Part shown: piece after piece, positions 47,781 to 60,138 of the stretch
Layout of the letters: each line of letters begins with the position of its first letter
How positions within the stretch are numbered: position 1 is the first letter of the stretch
NCBI GenBank assembly: GCA_961205875.1
Contig: OY540814.1
Location: forward strand, 12,816,993 to 12,880,992
DNA from: Sialis fuliginosa
Taxonomy: Eukaryota; Arthropoda; Insecta; Megaloptera; Sialidae
Length of the DNA: 64,000 bases
Reading direction: 5' to 3'
Position numbers and translations under genes: made by a program
Notes under the pieces: generated by a model
Told to the model about the DNA's origin: nothing
The model's database searches: none
Seen by the model: only the letters and a program-made list of their open reading frames with translations

Positions 47781-49237
47781 TAAATTTGTTTTAAAATATA
47801 TATCATAAAATTGCAAATTTCAAAATTATCTAAATATATTAGGTACGAAATAAAATACATAAAGAAATAAAAAAAGATGTAATGTAATGAGTAAAAAAAG
47901 AGAGAGGGATAGCAAAAGAACAAGTATAAACTATTTTTACATGGCACATTTATTAAACACATTGACAGCGTCAATAAAAAATTCGAAGAGTATTATTTTT
48001 ATTTTATTACTGACGATCAATTATTGTGACTTCTCTTATGACGTTCCTAACCTAATTATTTTATATAAATTGTTGGTTAATTTTTAATTACATCAGCATC
48101 AGAACAACTATTGATTTATCCTTTTCATTTTAACATTTTTTAATAGAAAGTCTGTAAATATTTCTTAATACGAACCTGACCCAATAGTTTGACAAAAATT
48201 GATTGATTTAAAGGCAATACAATATCGCAAATATCTTTGATTCCATTTTTATATATTTTGTTTAAAAATATAAATCAACAATTTTCCACTTGTTGTTTGG
48301 CTTTCGAACAGTGAAATTTTCATCAAAAACCAGTTCAGCAGGTTTCGTATTAAATCAGAACAAAGATTTTAAATATCGAAATGACAGTACCTATTAATTG
48401 CCTATAAAATAATACATAGATTAAAAAATCCAAAAACTAATAATTCAATGATTTAATTTATACATTGAAAACATCATATCAATGTTAAAACTATTGAAAA
48501 ATGTTTATTCCCAAATGCCAACGGAAGTTTCAAAGTAATACATAACCTATATAAAATCATTTATTTGACAGTCATTGTTCCTGCTATTCCAGCTTACTAT
48601 TTATATAAGAATACATAGGTTGTGTTTCACTTTCGAGCCAGCATTTCTAAGAATAAATCGATGTTCCAAATATAATTTTTAGTATAATGAAATGACATCG
48701 CATTCATAGCATTTTAAAAGGTAGGTACAATACGTAATGCACCATTTATTAACCGACTTCAAAAAAGGAAGAGGCTCTCAATTCAATCAATTTAATATAT
48801 TTTTACTTTCTTATGTATACCCATTACATATATGAAATATACATATACATGGGCGCCGGCAGGATTTCAATCAGGGGGGTGCATTTAGGTATATAAAATT
48901 AAATTTATTTCAAATTCATATCAGACGGGTATTTTAATATGCATCTGCGGAACACATCTTCACCTGTGAGATAATCACACCTCTAGCGGTTGAAAATCAA
49001 AATTTTTTTTTTCGAAAACTATATTTTTTTGGAAGCTAATATTTGGTCAGGTTGCAACAACGTATTTTTCCGGAAAAAAATTAATTGAAGTACTTAATTA
49101 AATAAATATAAATTATTACTAACAAGTAATAAAATTAATAAGTAGGTTATTACGATACAAAACAACAAAAAGAAAGTTGAGAGAACACCCTGTATTACTA
49201 ACTACCTCATATTCACTTGTTAGTGGAAGTTTTACTT

Positions 49238-49571
49238 ATGTCCGGTATTATAAAGGAACTAGCAAAATTTGCTAGCTAGCAATTACTTTCAAATGGGGTA
49301 TTAATTATGTACTAGTATCTATGGATTAGCTATGGAATTTAGAGCAGTGACACGTCAACTAATTGTAACCCAGTTGGTATCTTTCATCGTACAAAATAAT
49401 TTTCATAATATCACCACTGTTTTAATACCGTTGGTATTTACCTACAACGCATGCGCGAAACTTGTCAAAGTCTTCAACAAACTCCAAAAGAACTGTCATA
49501 TAAGTTTGATATCTCATTTGAAAGTGCTTGCTAGCTAGCAAATTTGCTAGGTCTTTTATAATACCGGACAT
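49238..49571 (+). mobile_element. 334-bp inverted-repeat element, family A, copy 2
   Basis: Ends ATGTCCGGTATTATAAAGGA and the complement. Same length as copy 1 (7668-8001) but inverted. The 68-codon frame (49332-49538) starts MEFRAVTRQLIVTQLVSF and runs into the terminal repeat. Compared with copy 1 I count about 17 base differences in this frame, about 13 of them changing the residue, which looks like neutral drift rather than protein conservation. Confidence 0.8.
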
Positions 49572-49589
49572 CATAGTTACAATTTAATC

Positions 49590-49796
49590 CAGCGGTTCTT
49601 AAGCTTATATGTTCTAGGGATCCCTTTTTGTACAATTATTTTTCAGGGAACTCCCCTCACCCGGATAGAAAAACAAAGAAGGTAGTTAGATACTAATTAA
49701 TCACTGGTAAATAGAAATGTAAAAATACTTTAATGTATGCCAAACATATTTTACGGACCCTCGGCAAAAGTTCAGACCCTAGTTTAAAAACCACTG
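49590..49796. mobile_element. Short hAT-like element
   Basis: Ends CAGCGGTTCTTAAGC and GTTTAAAAACCACTG, near-perfect inverted repeats of the CAGTGGTTCTCAA type. Flanking 8-mers ATTTAATC and CACTAATC match at 5 of 8. Contains GGGATCCC and GGACCCTCGG words usual for these elements. It sits 18 bp from the 334-bp element. Confidence 0.65.
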
Positions 49797-50028
49797 CACT
49801 AATCGATTCTATAAATATAGATATCTTTATCAATTGTAAATATACACTAGTATTTGATATTTAATTTTGCAAAATTAAATTATAATATTTTTAATATGTT
49901 TAACTTTAAGGTTTTCATGGTGACCTTTCTTAACTTCATAGAATATTCAATATTCTGGCAGCTCAAACAAAAGTAAAAGCAAACTCTCGTTATCTGGTGT
50001 CACTAGTATGTTTTGTTATGGACTTTAA

Positions 50029-50802
50029 CCCTGCAGTATTGGCGCCGGATCACTCAGGCATTCACGGAATTATCAGTTGTAAATAAATTTACAATTTTAT
50101 TATTAACAGGGTATTAATTGTTACTGGATTTATTAATCAATTGAATTAGTGTTATGCAAATATCAAGCCTAATAATAAAATGACATACATATAAGAAAAC
50201 ACAAGCTGTTCTTTATTATAAAGTTTGTATATACTATATACACTTATTGACAAAATAAAATATCACAAATAAAATATCAATAAAAAATAACGTTAAATTG
50301 AAGATATATGTGTCGAAACCATAGACAAGGAAAGATAACCTAGCGTTATTACCATATCGCTCCACGAGTCATAAGATTTTAAAATAAATATTAATTGTTT
50401 TGAATTATAAAATTAATAAAAATTACGACTGTGACATTTAAGAAAAGATGACCGTCGTAAAATTTGGGTAATATTTTCATATATGGACTAGCATTGGTTG
50501 TTATGTATCCATAGTCTTTCCTAATGTAAGGTCGAAATAATTAACACACACAATCTGTGCATGCTTTAAGCATAAAAATTTAGAACAATTTTTACAATAA
50601 TACCGAGCCTAAGGGGCTAAACTCATTTTTAACACAATATGTGACAGAAACGACAACTACAAGCGATCAGCATACACTAAACATAATTCTAGGAAGATAT
50701 CTAAATAGTTACGGTGTACCCCCCCCCCCCCACCCCCCCTTTCTACATAAAAGTTATAGAAATATTTTTAAAAACTCACTGTACTGCGCCAGTACTGTAG
50801 GG
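50029..50802. mobile_element. piggyBac-like non-autonomous element
   Basis: A 774-bp element with ends CCCTGCAGTATTGGCGC and GCGCCAGTACTGTAGGG (two mismatches as inverted repeats), directly flanked by TTAA at 50025-50028 and 50803-50806. Target and CCCT ends fit piggyBac. No transposase ORF. A C-tract (C13, A, C7 at 50719-50739) lies near the right end. Confidence 0.85.
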
Positions 50803-50806
50803 TTAA

Positions 50807-53800
50807 GAGTCACATTTTAATATAATCGTGAAAAACAAATATTCGTCTTATGTATTAATTTTGTTTATAAAACGCAGTTTACACTCAGAAGATTAGAATT
50901 ACTTAATATACAGTTCGATTTATAGATTAACTACCTCTGGTACGTGTGCTCATGTAACTTACGATAACGCCATAGCAACGTATTTCAATGCCATCTATTT
51001 TCATTTGTATAGTAGAGAACCTCTAAATTGTGATACCTTAACGTTAATCGAATTAAAAATCAATAGAAATCAACAAAAATAATACATAAATCATTTGACA
51101 ATTATCACAATAATAATTTATAAATTAAAAAAACGTCCTTTAGAACACTTTTTTGGCAATTTTTCAAATAAGTATATACATATATGTATTTGTTACAAAC
51201 CTTGAATATAAAACCAATTTTGGAAATAGCTGCGTGTATGAGACGATACAACTAATAAAACTATTTTGTAAAGACCTAATTAAAAATATTTCATTTACAA
51301 TTATTCAAAAGATGATTAATAATTAAAAACGATCAGTTATTTGACAATAATGTTTAAATTCCATCTTAAATTTTTTTTATTAGTTTCTTTATATAGTTTA
51401 TGGATGCATAGTTAAGTGTCATCGTTATATATTAAATTTAGAATTTAATAGTTTATTTATGATGTGGTAAAATAAACAAGAAATTATATTAACATTTACA
51501 TTAATATATTGGTTTTACTACTATTCACAAAACATTTTATTTCAGAAAGTTGATTTTGAAACGACGATTTTTAAGAAATAATAATAATGAAAAAAAAGTT
51601 TATAAGTATTACAATTAGAGTTAAAAGTTATAGTAACTATTATTTCATGTTGCCAGCTAAAATGAAACTGAAAACCCAACTAAAAAGCTCTCATACCACA
51701 ATAGAAATTATCAAAGTTCAACGAACTATACCAATTAATAATAACTAATTATAATGGACTATAACTACTGTATATAAATTCTGTAATAATACATTTATCG
51801 GTACACAAAAAAACAACAGTAACGTTCGTTGTTAATTAATAAATAAAAATACTTTTAAAAATTATATATACCCATACACATAATTTGTACTCTTTAATAT
51901 TGTTGCAATAATAATATTGTTACCCTCAAAATATAGCGTAAAATATTATCAGAAAATACGACCAGAATACACTACTTAAATTTATAATTGTAGTAATAAA
52001 CTAGTAAGTAATTAACTCGTAAATCTATCTACCATAATAACATTATTTTTATTTTTTAATTGTAAGGTTACTTAAAATAGTGTGCATTAATACACAATTT
52101 CAACAAAGACGCAAATATCTGATATTTGTCTCTCTCCTAATTAAGGGTTTTGATTATGATCTAATCCATATTTACCGAACTGTTTGAGTTAAACTATAGA
52201 TACATGTAATTCATAAAACCAAGTATAAACTTCTATCACTTCAACAAACCGTTTAAGAAGCACTGCTTTAAATGTTGTTTACTAAATAATCATATTTTAT
52301 ATACTTGTATTTACAAATATTAAATTAATTAAAACCAAATCAAATAATCTAATTTCAACTACCGGTACAAAACAAATAAAAACTGATTAAAAAAACAGTT
52401 CATTTTATAAAAACGGAAATAGACTTATCGCAAAAACATGAGTCCATTTGTTCTTATATATATAACCTACAAGAATTGTAATAATAATTGTAAGTTACAG
52501 TATCGATTGTCTATAAAATGACAATTGTAGAAACTCATAAAAACTCCTCTACTTGACAAACAAAAGGATATTATGTAGATAGATATTGCCTATTGTTTCC
52601 TTGACATAATGCATGAATATTAATTCCAGTTTATTTTAAATTGTTGACGCAGGCTTTGATGATTCAAAGGTCTTATTGTTTAGTTATTTTATTATATTCA
52701 TCCAGAAAATAAAACTCCTCATTAAAACTTTAATGGAAAATACAAAGAGTTACTTTAAGAAATTTCAAGAATCTAATTATAAATGATAAAGTTAAATAAT
52801 ACTTTAATAAGGTTGTTAATTTCGACTGATTAAATCATTATGAGTTATTCACTTGAGAATTTTCCAAGCGTCTTACTCTTACTTGGCATTTCTATAAATA
52901 TACTTTTATAAGGATTACAAAGTTCTTCAATAATCAAGAATCCATTCGCTTTTGAGCACGCTTGAAGAACTCCAATAAAAATTCCAATAAAATATATAGG
53001 CAATCATCTGCCATCGTGTATTAATAAAAACTTTAAATAGATTGACATGATTATTGTAGTTATTTGATACAAACAGCACATGATTTTTTATTAAAAGACA
53101 ATACAATAAATAGGTACTACGATTGTGTAGACTTAATTATATTAATATAAGTATATTTTATATTTTTTAAATTTTATGAATAAACGCTTCGACAAATTTC
53201 GATAAAAAACTACCAAACAGTTATTATTCTAATTCAAAATGATTTTGTTTCTTAAATACAATTGTATTACAAATACAAAACGGTCAATCATATTGTTTTT
53301 GAAATACAAGTTGTATTTCAAAAACAAAACAGTCAATTATTTTGAATTTTTTATTACATATCAGAATAATAACCCTTTGTTGTTTGGTAGTTTTTTTAAT
53401 AAAAATCTCTCGAATAAAGAAAACCAACTTTGATGACAATTATTAATTATATCGAGTTTAAGACGGTCGATCTCTTTAAAATTTCACGTTCGGATTGATA
53501 TCATTGTTCTTTCTATCCCCGGAATTTTTTTTTGTTCTATCAAAATAATGTTTGCACGAGAACTACCTTAATACAAATAACATAAAAAATACAATGCATA
53601 TCATTGATAAATAATTATAAACTGCAATTATCTAACGTATTGTCTATTATATCGTACAATAAACAACATCGAGGTTGAACATAATAATGCATCGCATTCA
53701 TTTTAAGAACCAACCAGGATATACGTCAGTGAATCAGGCGCAGTGCAGTGCATTTGATGCAAGTGTTATTGCACTGCTGGAAAATGCATTGTGCATCGTA

Positions 53801-53970
53801 AGTATTTAGCAGAACAATCGACGAGGTCAAACGCACTCTTATGTCAGTGGTTCTAAATGGTTTTGCTGATGAATGAATCTTGAACGGTGGGTGAAGGATT
53901 AAAATTAAAATTGTTAAGGGTACTCACAAGTAGGAAGGCAATATAGAACGATATTATATATGTCTCTTAG
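50807..53970. other. Noncoding stretch
   Basis: AT-rich with chance ORFs only. A repeat shared with 25840-25925 is at 53085-53165. GTATTTCAAAAACAAAACAGTC is near 53313. The end of a hAT-like element (CAGTGGTTCTAAATGG) is near 53843. No exon seen. Confidence 0.5.
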
Positions 53971-54109
53971 ATTTTGAAAGAATTTTTGGCATTCTTTCAT
54001 ATTGTAATGTCAGTTTTGAGCAAAAGTCGCTTAATTATAATATGATTGAGCGAGTTTTGTTCAAAATTGACATTACAATATGAAAGAATGCTAAAAATTA
54101 TTTCAAAAT
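53971..54109. repeat. 139-nt hairpin with 55-bp arms
   Basis: The left arm 53971-54025 and right arm 54055-54109 pair at 51 of 55 positions by eye, around a 29-nt loop. The core AGCATTCTTTCATATTGTAA-like stretch (with G/C variants) is perfectly paired for over 20 bp. Could be a small inverted-repeat element or a precursor of small RNAs. No flanking duplication is seen. Confidence 0.6.
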
Positions 54110-57100
54110 CCACTGAATCTAGATTATTTTTTAAAATGGAACGAACGAGTTTTGGAACTCACTTCCTCAAACCTAAAATATATTTTATTTATACCAATGT
54201 ATATGTATTGGATAGTGTTTTAAAATTCTTAAGGATGCTCTCAAGTAAGATGCGGTCGATAATATACAAGAAAATACCCCTATGAATTTTAGTATTTGAT
54301 TTTAAATTATGAGAGTAATCAAAATAATTTTTATTAAAATACCGAAAGTAAAATGCTCAAAATCGTTATCATTATATAAACTATGGAATATAAGCGTGTA
54401 ATGATAATACGATTTGTTCAACAAATACAAAGAAATCGTTGTTCAATTTCTAATATCTGAGAATAACACGACACAGATCCATATATAGCATTTTATACAT
54501 ATATTTATTTAACTCTATTTACTATGTGTATGTGTAAGTTTGTATACAAAACTCTATATACGATAACATTTGACCTAAAGGTCATTCTTATTAATCATTA
54601 CTTCAAATTAAATAAATACAATTGCAATAAATACACAAAATTTTCGATTAAAAATCTAATTAAACCAAATATACATTAATATCAATACTGACATATTATG
54701 TATAAAGTATGAAAATTTTTTTTCAAGAAATCTAGGTACTATTTAGAAAAAATTTGGATGGAATTTTCACTTTTCGAACTAATTTAATTTTTTATTTACG
54801 GTAGAATCATATTCAGAAAAATTTTAATTAATATATAAAAAAAATAAATAAATGGTTTTACATATTATCGAATCATAACTGAATGTGCCTGACACTTAAG
54901 CGATTGTCGTGTTTAAAAGGTGACTAAAGTAAAAAATATTTTCTTCGAAAAAATCCACACGAGACCGAGACCTTAGTTCTAAAAAAAAAACAAGACAATA
55001 TTTCACGTTCTAAGAGTCCTCTAGAAGAAGCATAAATTCCACAACCAAAAATAAATAATAACATGATAAACTCAACACAGTTTACAAATTATTATAATAA
55101 GTATGTATATTTAATATTTCACTGAAAATTAATGATTCAGAACTATTTGGGAAACTTTCTGGACCATAAAATAAAACAGAATAATCCTACAAGATGAACC
55201 TCATGTAAGCCATTTTATTTCTAGAATCAAACCATGACAAATGCACATTTATTGTTATTAATATTACTATTATATAAGAAAAAAATATTATGACGTTCGT
55301 AGGTAAATCAAACCAAAACAACGAACACAAAATTTCCCCAACCCACAGTTTTAGTATCCTCGATAGTCTACGATTCAGTCTGTAGAAAGCAGTTCGACAA
55401 GTAATTTTTTAAAGGAAGAAAAAAACCGCAACTTGTCGTCATACATTGTTTTGTTGCATCTGTCAACGGTTGTGGTATTTGTTTTTTTACTACATATCAA
55501 TCCTTCATATACAAATAATATTAATTGCATTTCCAGGAATTATCTCGAATTGGGATATATTGTTTTTGTAAAAGGGGATTAACAGTTTTTTGCCATATTT
55601 TTCCCAAAATATATTAATATGACCTTAAGAATGTACATTATAATAAATAACGATTACAAAAAAGCTGTTTATTTGTTTACAATGTTATAATCATTCCATA
55701 ATAATCTATGCAATATGTAGGTATATATATTTTTTGTTCATTTGTGTTTTTAAGTTTCAAATGTTTGAATATGAATTAAGAAATAAACGCACTATAAAAA
55801 TAATATAAACATATGTTATCAACAAAGTTTATGCAACTTTTATTTAAATTATTTTTTATATCAAACTATTTGATAATTTTATATAGTACAAGGTTTTATA
55901 AGGCTCTATTTTAAGAAATTATCCATTTTAAATAATATATCAAAATAAATTAAGTTGCTGTAATAATATGTAAAAATAAAAATATATTGTACAAAGTGTG
56001 TATTAAAATAATATTTCATACTAGAGATTTTATAACAAATTAAAAAAAAAAACAAGAGCTATGGTTCAATTACATAAGTGCACAATCACAGTACAAAAGA
56101 AGAATATACATAATAGTTTTATGATGAAATATTAATAATTACGATTTTTTTTCTTATTGAAAATATTGAGATAAGTAGAAAAAATGAAAATTTTAATAAA
56201 AAACAATTTTCACTATTCAAATCGCAACTAGAAGTAAGCTAAGTGGACGTCGGAATTGTTGGATGAAGGATTTCAGTTTGTTTTGGGAGGTGAAACTAGA
56301 TAAAAAATAAAAAGACACGTGTTCGAGCATTTATTTGATTTAGGAATTTTACTTTTTATTTTTATTTGCAATTGTTTTTTATTTTTTTATTATTTTTGTG
56401 TACATATTTTGACGATTTAAACGTTTAAACTTTGATTTTTTTAGGTAAAATATATAATTATCGATAAAATATATTATGTAGGTAAATTCATTGATTAATT
56501 TATGAAATGAGATTCATTAATAAAATCTATTTTGTAACAAATGAATTATTAATTATTATTGCATAAAATATTAAAAATGTTGATGTTTTCTAACAAAAAT
56601 ATTAACAGAAACACTGATCTGCAAAAAAAATTATTGATTAAATTTCTCACCTTTTCGACATATTTTTTACACTCTCTTCCCCACAACTCGTTATATTAAG
56701 ACGAACATAAACACTAACAAAATTAAAATGTTAAGAACTCTCACAGTTGCAATATTAAAACAGCATAAAAAACATTATATATTATACTCATATAAATTAA
56801 CATATAATTGGCCATACATGATACCGAGAAAATAACAAACCGATCAACGATATAAATGCACTTTCGAGAATTGGCTAAAACAATTGAACGGATCCTTTAC
56901 AATAAATGCGTCCAGTCGATCAGTCAGTCAATACATGCATGTGTTTATAAATCACAGTGCCTGCATACAAAACATTCGCAGTAAATGCCTGATATACATA
57001 TAAATTAGTATAATCACATTGATCATTTAAAACAACATTCATTCAATTTTGCATGCGAGCAAGAGTAAATTAGTTTATTTGATTCGATAGGAAACGATTT

Positions 57101-57338
57101 CTTATACAGGCTGATTTACAACTAGTGTAAAAAAATTTAACAGTAGATCGAGGATATTATTTTAAGCAAAAAACTTCAAAAATTTGTTACGAGGGAATAC
57201 AGCCTAACAAATATTTTGCACAAAATTAGTGTTTATTTAATATCTAGAGAACCCATTGTGATACAGTATGAAATTTGATAACCAGTTTATTATTAGTAAG
57301 TGTAATCAATTTCCAGTATCAAACAATAATAATTTAAA
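54110..57338. other. Noncoding stretch
   Basis: AT-rich. 55315-55500 is somewhat more mixed in composition (CGATAGTCTACGATTCAGTC, CGTCATACATTG), which might be regulatory, but no exon or element could be supported. Confidence 0.45.
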
Positions 57339-58791
57339 CCAGGGGTGTATGGGGCCAGCGGGCCTGCCGATTTTTATCAAGTATTTTTTTGTTCCTTAAT
57401 TTTTTCCCGAGTTAGATTCTTGTAGAAGAGTACCTATATGACACAAAATACACAAAAATATACTTTGTCCATTTCTCATAGGATCAATCGTTCTCGAGAA
57501 ATATCTATAAAAAGAAAGTATTGTGGGATTTTACTTAATACGGATGCTTCAGTTTATAATCTTCTATGATTAAAAATAAGATAAAAAGTTGTATTAGGTA
57601 CTGTTACACAAAGACTAAATGCAGTTTTGGAGGTATATTTATACTAACTTTTTATCTTATTTTTAATCATAAAACAAGATTATAAGCTTATTTTTTGTAA
57701 TTTGAAGCATTCGTATTAAGTAAAATTGTGCAATACTTCCTTTTTATCGATATTTCTCGAAAATGGTTCATTCTATGGCAAACGGACAAAGTATATTTTT
57801 GTGTAATTTGTGTCATATAATCTTCTACAAGAACCCAACTTGGGAAAAAATTAAAGAACAAAAAATACTTGATAAAAATCGGCGGACCTACGACGGTGCA
57901 AACGAAACAAAACTTTAGCTTTGCTCAGACTTAATCCAGACTTAGCTAAGCCTGACTTAAGCTTAATACGGTGCAAACGGGCATTAGTAACTTCGTATGC
58001 TGTACCTATATAATTATAAAACACGAAAGTGATGTAATTATCAATAATTAAACAAAATTATTATTAATATATGTGCTATCTAATGTAACACTCATATATT
58101 ATACAAAAGGAAAGAACCATTTGAGTAATGTATAAACGCTCAAATAAACTGGATTCTTATATTACAAACTGAAGCAAAAAATGTATAAACAATGTTTATA
58201 CTAATAATAATATTTTTTATTCAGATTAAATCATATAATAATGATATGGAACACGTCATCATACGATTCTCATTTTTACTGTAGTAAATAATTGATCAAC
58301 AAATATAATTACATTTATTTTTAAATATAAAATATGAATATGATTTTATTCAAAACTATGGTCAATATATTACAATGAAATGTAAGCAAATATAAAACAA
58401 TTTATTGTTTCAAATGTTCAATTCAGTTATTACAATGGTTGTAATTGTAAATACAGAAATATGTTATTCAATAAACGGAATTTATAATGAATGGACTATT
58501 GATATCAAATAGTAAAATAAAACCTAGACTTTTATTAATTGAAACAGTTAAATTAGAATTATACAGGTTGAGTCATATATGGTCATATTTCCAATCATAG
58601 AACAAAAATATAATCTTATTTTATATTGTATTAAGTAAAATTGAGTAGTACAATCTTTACTATCGTATTTCTCGTAGCAAGAGTATATTTTTATGTATTT
58701 TGTATCATATTATCTAATAAAAATGTTAAACCCGGGAAAAATTAAGGAACAAAAAAAGACTAGATAACCCATTGGCCCTATACACTCCTGG
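57339..58791. mobile_element. Composite inverted-repeat element, 1453 bp
   Basis: Outer ends CCAGGGGTGTATGGGGCCA and TGGCCCTATACACTCCTGG-type complement, flanked by TTTAAA on both sides. It has a left arm (about 57370-57603), an inverted arm (about 57650-57892) and a second, more diverged right arm (about 58600-58780). Each arm carries a CTTGATAAAAATCGG-like end, GTATATTTTTGTG-like words and TTAAGTAAAATTG. A separate piece with two ACGGTGCAAACG words (57894-57980) sits after the inner arm and may be a later insertion. No ORF. Confidence 0.65.
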
Positions 58792-58859
58792 TTTAAAAAA
58801 TTATTGGTTGATACATTGTATTTTTATATAATTTTATTACAAAATAATATGAAAATTCG

Positions 58860-59020
58860 AAATTTTACGCCACCCCTTCACTCTAAAAACGATTTTGATG
58901 ATTTTTTATGAGACCATCTACAAATCATCAAACCAAATTTCATTAATATCGGTTCAGTTATACGTGTGAAAAGAATTCAGGGGAAAGACAGACAGATGTT
59001 GCTATATAAATCTATTTAAG
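58860..59020 (+). repeat. Retrotransposon-like tail
   Basis: CCACCCCTTCACTCTAAAAA, then AATTTCATTAATATCGGTTC and GGAAAGACAGACAGATG, ending ATATAAATCTATTTAAG. 5'-truncated tail of the same broad type as at 17.7 kb. Confidence 0.5.
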
Positions 59021-59820
59021 TTTTTTTTTATATAAAATTATGTATTTTAATTGACAAATCACGTTTTTTTTTTATTCGTAATAAGCCTATTTTAAAATAT
59101 TTAATGAATTATCTACTAGAATTAAACCATGCAAAATGCTTCCTTGAACTAATTTACAAATAACGTAAGCAAAATAAAAATTCAGATCGGGTATTTGCAA
59201 GACCCACATAAAACATTTATTGTTAGTCTATGATCGTTACAATAATCATTATTACCAAGTATCAACAACAATTAAAAATTGCTATGAGGGCTGGATTTCC
59301 CATATCTTATGTCGTTAAAATTCAGCTCATATTCAACAGGTTTCTTATCACATGCAGGGAAAGAAATTCTTAGAAAATAATATGTCAACGTTGATAACTG
59401 TCGTTAAAATAGAATTTAAATAAATACATTGCTAAAATGTGATTAAGTAATGGGTGCGTTCCGAAATCATTCTTTTTAATAAAAATTCGGAAAAATTTTA
59501 ATTGTTGATGTTTTTTTTTTTTACAACGAATATTACCACGTATGGATTTTGTGTGTTAATCATAATATACCTATAGTTTCAGCATGATTTGATTAAATTG
59601 AAATGTTTGATAGGAATCACATAACTGGTAAATAGAAAAATAGAATAAACCAAAGTGAAAATCGAGTAGGTAATAATAGTAAATTAATGAGAAGGTTAAA
59701 ATTAAAAAAGTTCACTAATATGCAATAAGAAGTGGTTAACCCCTTCCTGTCCTTCAAATAAACAAATTCATGTGATCGAGAACTCTCGAAAATAAATAAA
59801 TTATAGCTTATTTATCTATA

Positions 59821-60138
59821 CAGGTTGAGTAAAAAATATGGAATATTGCTCATATTTTCTAAAATGTACATTATTTAAAAAAAAATGTTATAGCTAAAGT
59901 TTTTAAAGAAATTATTTTCTTCTTAAAAAATATCTGCCAAGTAAATGCACAGAGCTTCCTCATGCTAAATTCACCAAAGGTAGTTAATTATTGAACAATT
60001 TAAATAAAAACCGATAGTTTTGAGATAAATTGCTTGGAATTGGTTAACCATTTTTCTAAAAACTTTTATTAAAACATTTTTTTATATAATGAATATTTTA
60101 GAAAATATAAGCAATATTCCATACTTTTTACTCACCTG
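59821..60138. mobile_element. TA-flanked inverted-repeat element
   Basis: A 318-bp element with ends CAGGTTGAGTAAAAAATATG and a near-complement (CAGGTGAGTAAAAAGTATGG), inverted repeats of about 45 bp, and TA duplicated at 59819-59820 and 60139-60140. Tc1/mariner-type non-autonomous element. A related lone end (ACAGGTTGAGTCATATATGG) is at 58562. Confidence 0.75.

Noticed and set aside
55340-55420. ATTCAGTC initiator-like word with a following AAGTAATT
   Set aside because: No downstream promoter element, ORF or other sign of a transcript start.
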